This document shows positions 8,826-17,262 of a DNA stretch of 64,000 bases, piece after piece (position 1 is the first letter of the stretch; every line of letters starts with the position of its first letter). The position numbers and the translations under genes are program-made. Below the pieces are notes generated by a model. That model was not told where the DNA came from and made no database searches. It saw only the letters and a program-made list of their open reading frames with translations. The stretch lies in NCBI GenBank assembly GCA_035318925.1, contig DATHDS010000044.1:6729-70728 (forward strand). Reading direction: 5' to 3'. This DNA is from VAXT01 sp035318925 (lineage in GTDB: Bacteria; Actinomycetota; Thermoleophilia; Gaiellales; Gaiellaceae).

Positions 8826-8873
8826 CTAGTCCAAGGGGATGAGGCCGGACTAGTCCAAGGGGCTGAGGCCGGA
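8826..8873. repeat. Tandem duplication of a gene's last eight codons and stop
   Basis: Two 24-bp copies (8826-8849 and 8850-8873) lie back to back and differ at one base. On the minus strand each reads as SGL(S/I)PLD followed by TAG. The upstream copy supplies the real stop of the propeller gene at 8850; the second is an untranslated repeat unless the stop is read through. Confidence 0.9.
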
Positions 8874-10028
8874 GTAGGGCCGTCTTGCGATCTGTGTTCG
8901 CCTGATTCCAGGTCCTCCGAGGCGTGCTGTCCACACCGTGATCACGCCGTCCGCGACGTACGTGCACCGTTCGATATTGCACGTCTGCCGGACCTGCGTG
9001 TCCCTTCTCGATGCCCAGGCGATCCTCTCGGGCGTCAGGTCGAGATCGCCGACGAGCCGCTCGCCCGGGTGGAAGAACGCGAGCCGGCGGCGTCGGCCGG
9101 CCCGGTCGACGAAGACGAGCTCCGAGGTTTTCGCTGTCAATGCCCGATCGTAGAGCAGCCGGCCCCCGCCAATCCGCAGTCGTCGCCCATACCAATCGAG
9201 TCGGGCCTGGCCTCCGATCGAGCGAGCTCGAGGCGCCGGGGCTCCCGGCGCGAATCGAAACAGCTTTCCGATCGGAACCTGGTCCTCGTCGACGATTCCT
9301 CGTCGGTTGTCGATGGCGACCACGAGCCTGCCGTCGTCCGTCAGGTCGAAGTCGAGTGCCCGCTGCGAGCCCTTTGGGAGGCCGGCGCGATAGGCAGTCC
9401 GCCGAGCGACGACGTCGTAGACCACGATCGCCTTCCCCGCAGCCCACGCGACAAATCGCCCGGCGATTCGTACGTCACCGCAGCAGTACGCCTTGGCAGG
9501 CAAGTTCGCGAGCTCGACCTCAGGACCGCGGGGAAGCCACCGCAGCACGACGCGTGCACGCTCGGCGCCTCGCCGGCAGACATGCTCGCTGAAGACGATG
9601 GCACTGCTGTCCACGTCGAAGCTGACACCGCTCCCGCAAGGCAGATAGGGGGCGCTTGCGTAGCGGCTGAAGGGACCCCGGGGACCGCCAGCCCAGAGGT
9701 CACTACCGCCGTAGCCGCAGACGCCGCCGCCGCAATCCTCCCAACTCCGACTGAACGCGAGGAACGAGGGGGAGGCTGCTATGTCGTCGACGCCCCAGCT
9801 TTGTTTCCGTCGCGAGGATCGTTGCCGGTAGATGACGACCGGCCCCGTCCCGGGCGAGCGCAGCAGCAGGAACATCGCGTCGAACGTTGTCTCGCCCCAA
9901 ACAACACGATCGCCGACCAGTACGGGCCCCGCGGACAGAATCGGCCGGTCCACGGCGGCCGGCTGAGCGTCCAGGCCTCCTGCGCCCGCAGCGAGGGCGA
10001 GGAGCGGAAGGAGCACGAGGGCCTTCAC
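8850..10028 (-). CDS. Secreted propeller-like protein, downstream paralogue (copy B)
   Basis: A 392-residue exported protein; residues 1-21 (MKALVLLPLLALAAGAGGLDA) are a signal peptide. The rest is made of short beta-strand repeats with motifs such as AGPVLVGDRVVWGE, GDVRIAGRFVAWAAG and LDFDLTDDGRLVVAID, the pattern of TolB/WD-like propeller blades. Several Cys pairs (CGGGVCGYGG, YLPCGSG, AYCCGDV, TCNIERCTY) suggest disulfides. It is a paralogue of the lipoprotein at 10181: the same blade order and phrases occur in both (for example VLxGxxVxWGE and GDVRLAGEFVAW). It starts with GTG directly after the stop of the maf remnant. Unlike its paralogue it lacks a lipobox. Function unknown. Confidence 0.82.
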   Translation of the reverse strand: MKALVLLPLLALAAGAGGLDAQPAAVDRPILSAGPVLVGDRVVWGETTFDAMFLLLRSPGTGPVVIYRQRSSRRKQSWGVDDIAASPSFLAFSRSWEDCGGGVCGYGGSDLWAGGPRGPFSRYASAPYLPCGSGVSFDVDSSAIVFSEHVCRRGAERARVVLRWLPRGPEVELANLPAKAYCCGDVRIAGRFVAWAAGKAIVVYDVVARRTAYRAGLPKGSQRALDFDLTDDGRLVVAIDNRRGIVDEDQVPIGKLFRFAPGAPAPRARSIGGQARLDWYGRRLRIGGGRLLYDRALTAKTSELVFVDRAGRRRRLAFFHPGERLVGDLDLTPERIAWASRRDTQVRQTCNIERCTYVADGVITVWTARLGGPGIRRTQIARRPYSGLSPLD

Positions 10029-10165
10029 CTAGCCGAAACCGTAGACCCCCGCGAAGCGCTTTGCGAGCAACTGGACGAGCCGCGCGCCGCCGGGAGGCCT
10101 ACGACATTGAGGTAGTTGCCTTCCACGCGCTCGCCTAGCGTGTCAGCAGGACAGGCCCCGGAACA
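10029..10165 (-). pseudogene. 3' remnant of maf left by tandem duplication
   Basis: On the minus strand this stretch encodes GERVEGNYLNVVGLPAARLV and then QLLAKRFAGVYGFG before a TAG, matching the C-terminus of the intact maf at 11349 (KRIEGDYLNVVGLPAAVLV and RLLADRFPGAYGYG). Upstream of that the similarity continues for about 30 bases but in another frame (about 4 extra bases), then stops. The intact gene's catalytic and N-terminal parts are absent. It sits immediately before paralogue B, exactly as intact maf sits before paralogue A, so the unit maf-3'-end plus propeller gene was duplicated. Confidence 0.88.
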
Positions 10166-10180
10166 TGGAGTCAGTTCAGA

Positions 10181-11308
10181 CTAGTCGAGCTGCGCGAGAT
10201 AGATCGTCGTCGGCCCGATCGGACGTCTCCAGCACCGGCGCTGCCAGTAGGTCGGCGGGGCATTGCATCGCTTCTCGTAGCGAAGCACGTGCTGGGACGC
10301 CCATGTCAGCCGCTTGCCGTCGAAGTCGAAGTCACCAACTCGGCGATGAAGGCGGTCGAAGCTCGCAACCCGGCGCGTGTGGCCGTCGAGGTCGGCCACG
10401 GCGAGCACAGATTTTCCCTCTGAGAGCTCTCCCTCGAAGGCGATGTGGTCATCGGCGAGGCGAATGGCAATGCCCCCAGAGTGCGCACGAAGCGGAGGAA
10501 CGGCCACAGGGTGGCCGCTCGGATGTTCGGCGGAGTACCAGGCAACCTTCCGGAATGTCCCCGCCGTCCAGGCCGCCACCAACTTCCCATCCGCCTGAAG
10601 GTCGATGTCGCTCTCGCGCTCGGGGATGTGCGCGCGGTAGCTCACGCGCTTTCGCCGTAGGTCGAAGACGACGACGTCCCCGCCCGGAAACGGTCTCCAC
10701 GCAACGAACTCACCGGCCAGCCGAACGTCACCCGAATAGTTCGTCTTGAGAACCAAAGGCGCCTCGTCGTCGGCAACGTCGTCGACGACGCGGCGCCACT
10801 GGAATCCCTGTGGGACGCAGAAGGTTTCGGTGAACGCCACGCGGGTCCCGCTGACGTCGAGATCTCGAATCTCCAGCGGGGTCTCGCCGCATGGCTTGGG
10901 AGCAAGGCGGTCTGAGCTGTCAGGGCGGGTCCAGACGACGGCGTCGCCGACGTTGAGGCCACAGGAGCCTCCCGTGTCGCATTCACCCCAGCGCCGACCG
11001 GCCACGAGCAGGTTCGGCGAGGCCGCAAGATCACCGAACCACCACATAGGCCGTCGCTTGGTCAGTCGCTGTTCGTGGACCACCCGTGGCGAGATCCGGG
11101 GAGACGCAACAAGCACCAGGAGCGGATGCTCGATCGGGTCGCCCTCGATCTCCCCGCCTTCTCCCCACGCGACGAGGTGCCCGTAGAGCACCGGGCCCGC
11201 CACCGGCATCGTCTCAGCGACGCGCTCGATTTTTGCATCGCCGCCACCGACTCCCGAGCCTGTCCCACAGCCACCGACGACCAGGGCGACCGCGAGGAGA
11301 GCGACCAT
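10181..11308 (-). CDS. Propeller-like lipoprotein, upstream paralogue (copy A)
   Basis: A 375-residue predicted lipoprotein: MVALLAVALVVGGC gives a lipobox with Cys14, so it should be anchored outside the membrane. The body carries propeller-like repeats (AGPVLYGHLVAWGE, SGDVRLAGEFVAWRPF, DIDLQADGKLVAAW, FDFDGKRLTWASQ). It is clearly paralogous to the protein at 8850. I chose ATG 11308, preceded by GGTGGG and giving a clean lipoprotein signal; a start at 11362 would overlap maf by 14 bases and add 18 hydrophilic residues. Next to maf in the same direction. No ligand can be predicted. Confidence 0.82.
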   Translation of the reverse strand: MVALLAVALVVGGCGTGSGVGGGDAKIERVAETMPVAGPVLYGHLVAWGEGGEIEGDPIEHPLLVLVASPRISPRVVHEQRLTKRRPMWWFGDLAASPNLLVAGRRWGECDTGGSCGLNVGDAVVWTRPDSSDRLAPKPCGETPLEIRDLDVSGTRVAFTETFCVPQGFQWRRVVDDVADDEAPLVLKTNYSGDVRLAGEFVAWRPFPGGDVVVFDLRRKRVSYRAHIPERESDIDLQADGKLVAAWTAGTFRKVAWYSAEHPSGHPVAVPPLRAHSGGIAIRLADDHIAFEGELSEGKSVLAVADLDGHTRRVASFDRLHRRVGDFDFDGKRLTWASQHVLRYEKRCNAPPTYWQRRCWRRPIGPTTIYLAQLD

Positions 11309-11348
11309 TCGTCCCACCGCTTCTATAACGGTTTGGAGACCGCTTTGG

Positions 11349-11939
11349 TTAGCCGTAGCCATAGGCGCCCGGAAAGCGATCCGCGAGCAAACGGACGAGC
11401 ACCGCGGCTGGAAGGCCCACGACGTTTAGGTAGTCACCTTCGATGCGCTTGACCAGCGATGCGCCCAAGCCCTGGATCGCATAGCCGCCGGCGCGTCCCT
11501 CCCACTCGCCGCTGCTGACGTAATGGGCTAGATCGCGCGCGGTTAGCGGGCGGAACGTGACCGCCGTTACCTCGTGGTGAAGCTCTTCCCAGGCCGGCGT
11601 GACGAGGCAGAGCCCCGACACGACTTCGTGCGTCCGGCCCGACAGCCGCTCGAGCATCGCCTCGGCCTCCGCCACACTGCCGGGCTTGCCCAAAGACCTG
11701 CCGTCGACGACGACCGCCGTGTCGACTCCGAGCACCGGGCACTCCTCGTGCAGCCCGACCGAGTGCGCCTTCCCCCGCGCGTGCTCGCGAACGAGCTCGA
11801 CGGGATCCGCGTCCGGCGAGTCACGCTCCTCGTAGGGCGGAGCGACGACGGTGAACGGAATCCCGAGCTGCTCGAGGATCGCCCGCCGCTGCGGCGAGAC
11901 CGATGCGAGAACGATCGGCGGAGCCGGCGGGACGCTCAC
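11349..11939 (-). CDS. maf: Maf-family nucleotide pyrophosphatase
   Basis: A 196-residue Maf/YhdE-type enzyme that hydrolyses non-canonical or modified nucleoside triphosphates (dTTP/UTP type) to the monophosphate. The N-terminal signature PIVLASVSPQRRAILEQLG is the phosphate-binding S/TxxR region; further conserved pieces are GVDTAVVVDGRSLGKP, SGRTHEVVSGLCLV and AGGYAIQGLGASLV. The GTG start overlaps the methyltransferase stop (GTGA). The reading KRIEGDYLNVVGLPAAVLV near the C-terminus is duplicated in the remnant at 10029. Confidence 0.94.
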   Translation of the reverse strand: MSVPPAPPIVLASVSPQRRAILEQLGIPFTVVAPPYEERDSPDADPVELVREHARGKAHSVGLHEECPVLGVDTAVVVDGRSLGKPGSVAEAEAMLERLSGRTHEVVSGLCLVTPAWEELHHEVTAVTFRPLTARDLAHYVSSGEWEGRAGGYAIQGLGASLVKRIEGDYLNVVGLPAAVLVRLLADRFPGAYGYG

Positions 11940-12697
11940 CCGCGCTTGCGAGCCTTCCAGATCTCCTCGGCCGGCCACTTCCGCGCCCAGTCGGCCGAGA
12001 CGAAGTCGTAATACTGGTGATCCTTCGCCGACTCGCTCGCCTGGATCTCCCAGAGCCCTTCGATCTCGAACCCGTTCTCCCGGAGCACGCGGATCCACTC
12101 ACCGTGCGGGAGCTGAAACTCGATGCCGTCGTCCTCGCCCGGCCACTCGATGCGCTGCAGTCCGAACTGAGGCCGCAGAAGCTGCTCACCGACTTTGCCC
12201 TCATTGGGTGAGCAGAGGACCACGAGCGTCGAGTTCCGCAGGAAGACAAGCTCGCCTCTGGGCCGCAACAACCTGGCCGCCTCGGGGATCCATTTGTATG
12301 GATCGCACCAGATCGAGGCGCCGTACTCCGAGATCGCCAGATCGAAGGACTCGTCGGGAAGAGGAACGTCCTCCGCGTTCGCCTCGATCAGCTCCATGGG
12401 GATCCCGAACTCGGCGCTGCAACGGCGCGCGGTCTCCAACTGGGCGGGCGTGATGTCCACGCCGGTCACCCGCGCGCCGCGCTTCGCGAGCCAGGCGCCA
12501 AAGTACGCCGTTCCGCACCCGAGCTCGATCACGTCCTTTCCCGACACGTCGCCCAGCACTCCTAGCTCGGAATCGCTCGGCCCGAACATCCCCCAAGTGA
12601 TGTCCTCGGCCGCCCAGGTTTCGGCCGCGCGCTGATCGGTGTACTCGGCGTTGGACTTCGTCCAGACCTCGCGGTTCCTGGCGACGTAATCAGTCAA
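11936..12697 (-). CDS. Class I SAM-dependent methyltransferase
   Basis: A 253-residue methyltransferase with motif I DVIELGCGTAYFG, an acidic residue ending strand 2 (VTGVDITPAQLE) and NAEDVPLPDESFDLAISEYG for the later motifs, as in the UbiE/COQ5-like Methyltransf_11 group. The substrate is not evident; small molecules are usual. The start is TTG at 12697, overlapping the end of ndk by 8 bases, and the stop overlaps maf. The C-terminal part has WEIQASESAKDHQYYDFVSA, a region conserved in many uncharacterised actinobacterial homologues as far as I recall. Confidence 0.88.
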   Translation of the reverse strand: MTDYVARNREVWTKSNAEYTDQRAAETWAAEDITWGMFGPSDSELGVLGDVSGKDVIELGCGTAYFGAWLAKRGARVTGVDITPAQLETARRCSAEFGIPMELIEANAEDVPLPDESFDLAISEYGASIWCDPYKWIPEAARLLRPRGELVFLRNSTLVVLCSPNEGKVGEQLLRPQFGLQRIEWPGEDDGIEFQLPHGEWIRVLRENGFEIEGLWEIQASESAKDHQYYDFVSADWARKWPAEEIWKARKRG

Positions 12698-13094
12698 ACC
12701 AGAGCGCGATCTCGCGCGCGGCCGACTCCGGCGAGTCGGAGCCGTGGACGAGATTGTCCGGCATCGAGAGGGCGAGGTCGCCGCGGATCGAGCCGGGCGT
12801 CGCGTCCGCGGGGTTCGTCGCGCCCATCGTCAGGCGCACCCCGGCGATCGCGCCCTCGCCCTCGAGCACGAGCGCCAACGTCGGCCCCGAGGTGATGAAC
12901 GAGATCAGCTCGCCGTAGAACGGTTTCCCCGCGTGCTCGGCGTAGTGCTCCTCGGCGAGGGCCTGGTCGACCTCGAGGAGCTTCGCCGCGCGCAGCTCGA
13001 GACCCTGCTGCTCGAACCGGCGCAGGATCTCGCCGGCGAGCCCGCGACGCATCGCGTCGGGCTTGATCAGGACGAGTGTGCGCTCGGCCGCCAT
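12690..13094 (-). CDS. ndk: Nucleoside diphosphate kinase
   Basis: A 134-residue NDK that balances nucleoside triphosphates by a phospho-histidine ping-pong. ERTLVLIKPDAMRRGLAGEI starts the fold, and the active-site segment is NLVHGSDSPESAAREI with the catalytic His. Length is normal for the short bacterial type. It is upstream of and overlaps the methyltransferase gene. Confidence 0.97.
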   Translation of the reverse strand: MAAERTLVLIKPDAMRRGLAGEILRRFEQQGLELRAAKLLEVDQALAEEHYAEHAGKPFYGELISFITSGPTLALVLEGEGAIAGVRLTMGATNPADATPGSIRGDLALSMPDNLVHGSDSPESAAREIALWFD

Positions 13095-13106
13095 CGGCGG
13101 CGGACT

Positions 13107-13643
13107 CTACTCGGACCCGGTTTCGCTCCGAGGAGCTTCGAGCGGCGGGAAGTGAATCGCGGTCGGCGATGCGATCGGCGTCTCGCAGTACGGACAGACC
13201 TGCCAGAGCGGCTCGAGCGGCGCCTTGCACGTTGCACAGGACTGACGCAGACGCGTCGTGCACACGGGGCAGACGAGGAAGTTCTCGTCGATCTCGGCGC
13301 GACAGACGGGACAGTGATGGCGGGTCCCTCGGCCGAGGCTCTCCTCCATCGCCTTGATCTCGAGCTCCCGCTCCCGCACGTCCTCGAGATACTCGGGCGG
13401 CCGGAAGAGCATGTAGATGAACGTGCCGATGAACGGCGGGATCAGCCCGAGCACCGTGGCCGCGCCGACGAGCCACGGGTCCTCGATCCGCCGCCGCGCG
13501 TCCTTGAACACCCAGTAGCCGACCGCGAGCCAGAAGACGACGAGCAGGAAGATCGCGAGGTTGCGGAAGATCGGCCACGTGCCCGACCCGAAGAAGTCGT
13601 GCAGTGCCCCGAAGAACCCTGAATCGCTTGCTGCGAGAAACAT
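13107..13643 (-). CDS. Membrane protein with C-terminal double zinc ribbon
   Basis: A 178-residue protein with two membrane helices (NLAIFLLVVFWLAVGYWVF and PWLVGAATVLGLIPPFIGTF), a short acidic linker, and a C-terminal cytoplasmic double zinc ribbon with four CxxC knuckles (CPVC, CPVC, CATC, CPYC). The layout suggests a membrane-tethered nucleic-acid or protein-binding module. It lies 12 bases upstream of ndk in the same direction. Function unknown. Confidence 0.85.
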   Translation of the reverse strand: MFLAASDSGFFGALHDFFGSGTWPIFRNLAIFLLVVFWLAVGYWVFKDARRRIEDPWLVGAATVLGLIPPFIGTFIYMLFRPPEYLEDVRERELEIKAMEESLGRGTRHHCPVCRAEIDENFLVCPVCTTRLRQSCATCKAPLEPLWQVCPYCETPIASPTAIHFPPLEAPRSETGSE

Positions 13644-13664
13644 TCTGCTTTTTCTTTTCCCCAG

Positions 13665-13799
13665 TTATAGGAGAAGTTGACCGACGATGTAGCCGACGGC
13701 GAACGCGAGCCCGACGATCGTCAGCAGGACGACCGCGGCGAACGCGAAGACGGTCAGCCGTTCGCCGACTTTCGTCGCTCCGCGCTCTCTTCCTCTCAC
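13665..13799 (-). CDS. Small single-pass membrane protein coupled to folC (44 aa)
   Basis: A 44-residue protein starting at GTG 13799, whose GTGA overlaps the folC stop exactly as other gene pairs do in this cluster. A basic N-terminus (MRGRERGATKVGERL) precedes one long hydrophobic helix (TVFAFAAVVLLTIVGLAFAV then GYIVGQLLL). By the positive-inside rule the N-terminus is cytoplasmic. SecE-like size and topology are coincidental at best. The overlap and clean topology make it a real gene, but the function is unknown. Confidence 0.72.
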   Translation of the reverse strand: MRGRERGATKVGERLTVFAFAAVVLLTIVGLAFAVGYIVGQLLL

Positions 13800-14845
13800 G
13801 AGTAGAGATCCGCGAGCAGGTAGAGGGAGCCCGTGACGAGCACGGGGCTGCCCAGGGCCCGCGCCCGAGCCAGAGCCGCTTGCGGTTCGGCGACGGCTTC
13901 GACCTGCTCGAAATGTGGTTCAGCGTGAGCCGCGAGCTCCTTCTCGGGCAGGGCTCGCGGGTTCGTGGAGCGCGTCGCCACGAGCTTGCGGCCCGCGCGC
14001 GCGAGCCGGGCGAGGAGCTCGTCGATCCGCTTGTCGCCGAGGATCGAGACGCAGAGGACGTATTCGCGGGCGGGCAGGCGCGCGACCAGCCAGTCGACCG
14101 CTTCGGGCGTGTGCGCGCCGTCCCAGACCTCGTCGCCGCGGCGTTCAAGCCGTCCCGGCAGGGCGACCTCCACCTCGTGCTCGACCGGGCGCTCGAGGTA
14201 CGCCTGGGCAGTCTCCCGGGCGCCGCCGATCACGACCCGCGCGCCCGGCGGGGCGAGCCCGCTGAGCATGTTGTCCGCTGTGACAACTACTCTTGCTGCA
14301 TGCGCAACTGCAAGCTTCTCCTTCGCGATCTGCTCGACCGTGTCGCCGAGCACCTCGGTGTGCTCCAGGGCGACGTTGGTGAGCAGGACGACCGGCGCGT
14401 CGACGACGTTCGTCGCGTCGAGGCGCCCGCCCAGTCCCGCCTCGACGACCGCAACGTCCACCCCGGCCTCGCGGAACTCCGCCAACGCGGCCGCGGTCAG
14501 CGCCTCGAACTGCGTCGCGCCGAGCTCCTCCGCGGGCTCGCGAATCCGCGCGACGGCCCGTTCGAACGCTTCCGGATCACAATCCAAGCGCTCGTGCCAG
14601 CCGGAGACGTGCGGCGAGGTATAGGCGCCTGCCCGCAGGCCCTCGGCCCGGAGGAGCGCGGCTATCGTTCGCGTCGCGGTGGACTTCCCGTTCGTCCCGA
14701 CCACGTGGACCGACGGAAAGGCACGCTGGGGATCTCCGAGCGCCGCCAGGAGCTGCCGCATCCGGTCGAGGCCGAACTCCTCGGGCCAGGGGCTGAGCGA
14801 GGCGACCCAATCGGTCGCGGTCGACGGCCTAGTTGCGGATGGCAT
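13796..14845 (-). CDS. folC: FolC-like folylpolyglutamate/dihydrofolate synthase, compact form
   Basis: A 349-residue Mur-ligase-family enzyme that adds glutamate to folates (and in bacteria usually makes dihydrofolate). The P-loop VHVVGTNGKSTATRTIA, SPHVSGWHERL, VVEAGLGGRLDATNVV and NVALEHTEVLGDTVEQIAKEK are all present, as is the C-terminal DGAHTPEAVDWL. It is about 70 residues shorter than the usual 420-440: the segment between the L.LPG region and the WPGR.E region is missing, so VEVALPGRLE runs straight into DGAH. DGAHN has become DGAHT. I chose ATG 14845; a GTG at 14854 is possible. The start lies inside the end of valS. Confidence 0.88.
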   Translation of the reverse strand: MPSATRPSTATDWVASLSPWPEEFGLDRMRQLLAALGDPQRAFPSVHVVGTNGKSTATRTIAALLRAEGLRAGAYTSPHVSGWHERLDCDPEAFERAVARIREPAEELGATQFEALTAAALAEFREAGVDVAVVEAGLGGRLDATNVVDAPVVLLTNVALEHTEVLGDTVEQIAKEKLAVAHAARVVVTADNMLSGLAPPGARVVIGGARETAQAYLERPVEHEVEVALPGRLERRGDEVWDGAHTPEAVDWLVARLPAREYVLCVSILGDKRIDELLARLARAGRKLVATRSTNPRALPEKELAAHAEPHFEQVEAVAEPQAALARARALGSPVLVTGSLYLLADLYS

Positions 14846-17246
14846 CGAGCTCACGACGGTAGCGCTCGAGCTTCTCCCGCTCCGCCTCGACCACCTCGGG
14901 CGCCGCCTTCGAGGTGAAGCGCTCGTTCGCGAGCATGCCCTCGGCGCGCGCGATCTCCTTGCCGAGACGCTCGATCTCGGCGGCGCTGTCGCCCCCGGTC
15001 TTCTTCAGGCGCTCCGGTTTCACGACGACCTCGAAGATGCGCAGCTCATCGCCCTCGAGCTGAGCACGCACGCCGCTACGTCTGAAGATCGCCGCAGCTT
15101 CCTGGACCCGCTCGAGAGCTCGAACGTCTCCGGTGTGGCTCGGGTCGGGCGCCGGCCAGGAGGCGACGATCAACCGCGACTCACGCGCGGGGAGGTGCGA
15201 CCAGATCTCCTCGGTCACGTGCGGCATCACCGGGTGCAGGAGCGCGAGCAGCCGCTCGAGCGCGGCCAGCGCTGTTGCCCGCGCGTCCTCGTCACCGTCG
15301 TAGAGGCGCGGCTTGATCGCCTCGGCGTACCAGTCGCAGAAGTCGTCGAAGGTGAGGTGGTAGAGGGTGCTCGTCGCAGCCGAGAACTCGAACTCCGCGA
15401 TCGAGCCCTCCAGCTCGGCCCGCGCGGCGTCGAGGCGCGCGAGGATCCAGCGCTCCTCGACGTCTCTGGGCCGCAGGCCGGGCAGCACGTCGCCGACGTT
15501 CGCCAGCAACAGGCGCGAGACGTTCCAGAGCTTGTTCGCGAGCTTCGCGCCCTCCTCGATCGCACCGTGCGAGAACCGCACGTCCTGGGTGGACGCCATC
15601 TTCAGGAGCCCGTAGCGCGTCGCGTCGGCGCCGTGCTCGACGATCAAGTCGGTCGGGTCGATCCCGGTGCCGAGGCTCTTCGACATCCGCCGGCCGTCCG
15701 GCGCGAGGATCATCGCGTGGTAGTTGACGTCGTGGAACGGCGGCTCGCCCATGAGCTCGATGCCGGCCCAGATCATTCGCGAGACCCAGAGGAAGTTGAT
15801 GTCGCGGCCGGTCGAGCAGACGTCGCCCGGGTAGAACGTCTCGAGCTCCGGCGTCTGCTCGGGCCAGCCGAGCGTCGCGAAGGGCCAGAGCGCCGAGGAG
15901 AACCACGTGTCGAGCACGTCCTCCTCCTGCGTGAGCTCGCCCAGCCCGCACTCGGCGCACACGGACGGCTCGCTCTCGGCGATCGTCGTGTGCCCGTCGG
16001 CGCAGTACCAGACCGGAATCCGGTGCCCCCACCAGAGCTGCCGCGAGATGCACCAGGGCCTGATGTTCTCGAGGTACGACAGCATGACCTTCGTCTGCTG
16101 CTCCGGCTTCGAGCGCACGCTCCCCTCGCGCAGGGCCGCAATCGCCGGCTCGACCAGCTCCTTCATCTCGACCCACCACTGGAGCAGGACGAGCGGCTCG
16201 ATGCGGTCACCCGAGCGGTCGCAGTGGCCGACGGCGTGGCGGAATGGCTCGCGCTTCTCCAGCAGGCCGCGCTCCTCGAGCCGAGCGACGATCTGCTCCT
16301 CGGCCTCGGCCTGCGTCAGCCCGGCGAACTCGCCGGCCTCCTCGTTCATCCGGCCGTCGAGCCCGATCACCATCGGCTCCGGAAGCGAGTGGTCGCGGCC
16401 GATCTCCCAGTCCATCGGATCGTGCCCTGGCGTGATCTTGACCGCGCCGGTGCCGAACTCCGGATCGACGCGTTCGTCGGCGATGATCGGCACGCGCCGC
16501 TCCGCGATCGGCACGATCGCCTCCTTGCCGACGAGGTCCTTGTAGCGCTCGTCGTCCGGATGCACCGCAACGGCGACGTCGGCCAGCATCGTCGGCGGCC
16601 GCGCGGTCGCGATCGTCACGTGGCCCTCGCCGTCGGCGAGCGGGTAGCGGATCCAGGTCAGCGTATCGTCCACCTCGATGTGGTTCACCTCGAGGTCGGA
16701 GACCGTGCTCGGGCACCCGGGGCACCAGTTCACGATCCGGGTCCCGCGGTAGATGGAGCCCCTGTCCGCGAGGTGCACGAAGAAGCGCATGACCGCCCGG
16801 GCGTAGTCGTCGTCCATCGTGAACCGGTGTCGCCGGTAGTCGAGCGAGGCGCCGAGCGAGCGGAGCTGCACCATGATCTGGCCGCCGTAGTCGCGGATGA
16901 AGTCCCAGCAGAGCTGGACGAAGCGCTCACGCCCGACGTCTTGCATGGTCTTCCCCTCCGCGGCGAGCCGGCGCACCATCACCGCCTGGAGCGCGATCCC
17001 GGCGTGGTCGTAACCCGGTTGCCAGAGCGTGTTGAAGTCGCGCATCCGGTGCCAGCGGATGAGGACGTCCTGCGCCGACGCGTTGAGCGCATGGCCCATG
17101 TGCAGGCGGTCGGTCACATTCGGCGGCGGCAGGCAGATCACGAACGGCGCGCGCGGGTCGTCCGCCTCCGCGTTGTAGAGGCCCTCCTCCTCCCAGGTGC
17201 GCTGCCAGCGCTCCTCGACGCCTTGAGGCTCGTAACGCGGCTCCAT
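14829..17246 (-). CDS. valS: Valyl-tRNA synthetase
   Basis: An 805-residue class Ia synthetase that charges tRNA-Val and edits threonine. The HIGH motif is HMGHALN (about residue 49), the editing domain has the usual TARPPTMLADVAVAVHP segment, and KMSKS appears as RRMSKSLGTGIDPTDLI. The valine-type GYDHAGI replaces the common GTDHAGI. A C-terminal coiled-coil arm (AEIERLGKEIARAEGMLANE) marks ValRS rather than IleRS. It is somewhat shorter than the 870-950 residues of most bacterial ValRS. It starts the valS-folC-small protein series. Confidence 0.96.
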   Translation of the reverse strand: MEPRYEPQGVEERWQRTWEEEGLYNAEADDPRAPFVICLPPPNVTDRLHMGHALNASAQDVLIRWHRMRDFNTLWQPGYDHAGIALQAVMVRRLAAEGKTMQDVGRERFVQLCWDFIRDYGGQIMVQLRSLGASLDYRRHRFTMDDDYARAVMRFFVHLADRGSIYRGTRIVNWCPGCPSTVSDLEVNHIEVDDTLTWIRYPLADGEGHVTIATARPPTMLADVAVAVHPDDERYKDLVGKEAIVPIAERRVPIIADERVDPEFGTGAVKITPGHDPMDWEIGRDHSLPEPMVIGLDGRMNEEAGEFAGLTQAEAEEQIVARLEERGLLEKREPFRHAVGHCDRSGDRIEPLVLLQWWVEMKELVEPAIAALREGSVRSKPEQQTKVMLSYLENIRPWCISRQLWWGHRIPVWYCADGHTTIAESEPSVCAECGLGELTQEEDVLDTWFSSALWPFATLGWPEQTPELETFYPGDVCSTGRDINFLWVSRMIWAGIELMGEPPFHDVNYHAMILAPDGRRMSKSLGTGIDPTDLIVEHGADATRYGLLKMASTQDVRFSHGAIEEGAKLANKLWNVSRLLLANVGDVLPGLRPRDVEERWILARLDAARAELEGSIAEFEFSAATSTLYHLTFDDFCDWYAEAIKPRLYDGDEDARATALAALERLLALLHPVMPHVTEEIWSHLPARESRLIVASWPAPDPSHTGDVRALERVQEAAAIFRRSGVRAQLEGDELRIFEVVVKPERLKKTGGDSAAEIERLGKEIARAEGMLANERFTSKAAPEVVEAEREKLERYRRELDAIRN

Positions 17247-17262
17247 CGGCGCATCGTAAGGC

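Noticed and set aside
8773..9447. MreB extended upstream to 573 residues
   Set aside because: The added part is a shadow of the propeller gene; MreB starts with MGYFNGFGG after GGGAGAG.
12694..14148. A 484-codon minus-strand open frame spanning ndk to folC
   Set aside because: It is in another frame of several well-identified genes with Arg/Ala-rich composition typical of a GC shadow.
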